Positions 63,543-64,000 of a stretch of 64,000 nt of DNA are shown one piece after another. The notes under the pieces were generated by a model, which ran no database searches, was not told the DNA's origin, and worked only from the letters and a program-made list of their open reading frames with translations. This DNA comes from CAG-791 sp000431495 (GTDB lineage: Bacteria > Bacillota > Clostridia > Lachnospirales > Lachnospiraceae). Positions within the stretch are counted from its first letter, which is position 1. The number at the start of each line of letters is the position of its first letter. The stretch lies in NCBI GenBank assembly GCA_052117605.1, contig JBQKIT010000006.1, one strand, 5' to 3'. Made by a program: the position numbers and the translations under genes.

Positions 63543-64000
63543 TGGTGTGCTACCCGTCAAGTGGACAATGAATAACAATAAGTTCTAAGTTTACCCTGGC
63601 TGACGAAAAGTCAGCCAGGGTATTTCTTTATGCTGCTGTCTGATACTGATCATGGAATTCTAGCGGAGTCATTAGGTGCAGTTTTCTTTGAATACGCTCG
63701 TTGTTGTAATAATCGATATAATTCTCGATTGCCTTGACCAGCGCTTCCCGCTCATTGAATTTCCTGCCATAATACGTTTCTCTTTTCAAAATGCCCCAGA
63801 ATCCTTCCATCGGCCCGTTATCGATACAATGTGCAACACGAGACATGCTCTGCTTCATATGGTGTTTTTTCAGACGCGTCAAAAACATAGCACTCGTATA
63901 CTGGAAACCGCGGTCTGAGTGGAATAATGGATGCGCATCTGGTTCCTTTGCAACAGCAGAGTCAAATGTGTCCATTACTAATGGGTTATCGTTTCTATCG
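63543..64000 (-). mobile_element. End of an IS3-family (IS150-like) insertion sequence
   Basis: TGTGCTACCCGTCAAGTGGACA at about 63545 looks like an IS3-type terminal region and lies 62 nt beyond the transposase stop. A 13-base-pair hairpin (TACCCTGGCTGAC, 63592-63622) lies inside the end. The other end is outside the window. Confidence 0.65.
63628..63999 (-). CDS. IS3-family transposase OrfB, C-terminal part
   Basis: The frame is open through the window end, so only the last ~124 codons are seen. HSDRGFQYTS holds the second catalytic Asp and DNGPMEGFWGILKRE the catalytic Glu of the DDE integrase core, followed by YYNNERIQRKL and TPLEFH, as in IS150-type OrfB. The first Asp and the zinc-finger OrfA would be in the missing part. 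Confidence 0.93.
   Translation of the reverse strand, partial: DRNDNPLVMDTFDSAVAKEPDAHPLFHSDRGFQYTSAMFLTRLKKHHMKQSMSRVAHCIDNGPMEGFWGILKRETYYGRKFNEREALVKAIENYIDYYNNERIQRKLHLMTPLEFHDQYQTAA

Overview
The window looks like chromosome of an anaerobic Firmicute of class Clostridia, most likely a Lachnospiraceae-type plant-fibre degrader. The evidence is a Gram-positive PolC-type replicase, a pyrH-frr-uppS-cdsA-dxr-rseP-ispG-polC core cluster, a QueT-type ECF S component, oxygen-defence genes typical of anaerobes (rubrerythrin and desulfoferrodoxin), strong AGGAGG ribosome sites, and two tRNA genes without an encoded CCA. The assignment is by eye; no 16S rRNA gene is present.

Layout. 1-2.3 kb: an MBOAT acyltransferase (cut by the window edge) with its SGNH partner. 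2.3-5.6 kb: degenerate copies of a 52-nt hairpin repeat, tRNA-Thr(GGU), a membrane-anchored coiled-coil protein, queT with a candidate preQ1 riboswitch, and a 42-nt tandem repeat. 5.7-24.2 kb: housekeeping genes, namely a class A PBP, a YigZ protein, mgtE, typA and the core cluster ending in polC. 24.3-29.8 kb: tRNA-Glu(CUC), a zinc-type P1B ATPase with an SmtB-like repressor and operator, rubrerythrin, desulfoferrodoxin and a C69 dipeptidase. 29.8-30.8 kb: a decayed AraC gene joined to the 3' end of a GH127-like gene. 30.9-46.6 kb: a YprB-type nuclease, then a cell-surface polysaccharide region. This contains a WecG/TagA-type transferase fused to a membrane/Rossmann N-terminus, a CpsB-like phosphatase, a sortase-like lipoprotein lacking catalytic residues, an ABC-2 polysaccharide exporter, a second MBOAT/SGNH pair, an epimerase, a GT4 transferase, glmM, a six-unit array of the 52-nt repeat, a gene remnant and a GT39-like membrane transferase. 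46.9-63.3 kb: a glucuronoxylan utilisation locus. The end of the window enters an IS3-family element.

How the genes work together. The xylan locus has six co-directional genes with gaps of 57-105 nt: an IlvD/Edd-type sugar-acid dehydratase, a DHDPS-family aldolase, GH115, GH43, an SGNH acetylesterase and GH2. It is followed by a convergent AraC regulator and a divergent GH67 alpha-glucuronidase. None of the enzymes has a recognisable signal peptide, so they should act in the cytoplasm on imported decorated xylo-oligosaccharides, removing acetyl, (methyl)glucuronate and arabinose/xylose groups. The dehydratase/aldolase pair suggests a non-phosphorylative sugar-acid route to pyruvate. No transporter for this locus lies in the window.

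The most unusual observations are the 52-nt hairpin repeat with the same period at two sites 42 kb apart beside surface-polysaccharide genes, the sortase-B-like lipoprotein with all three catalytic positions replaced, the TagA-type fusion, an overlapping leader ORF in front of mgtE, a duplicated hairpin block between frr and uppS, and short tandem repeats that build the ribosome-binding region of the GH115 gene.
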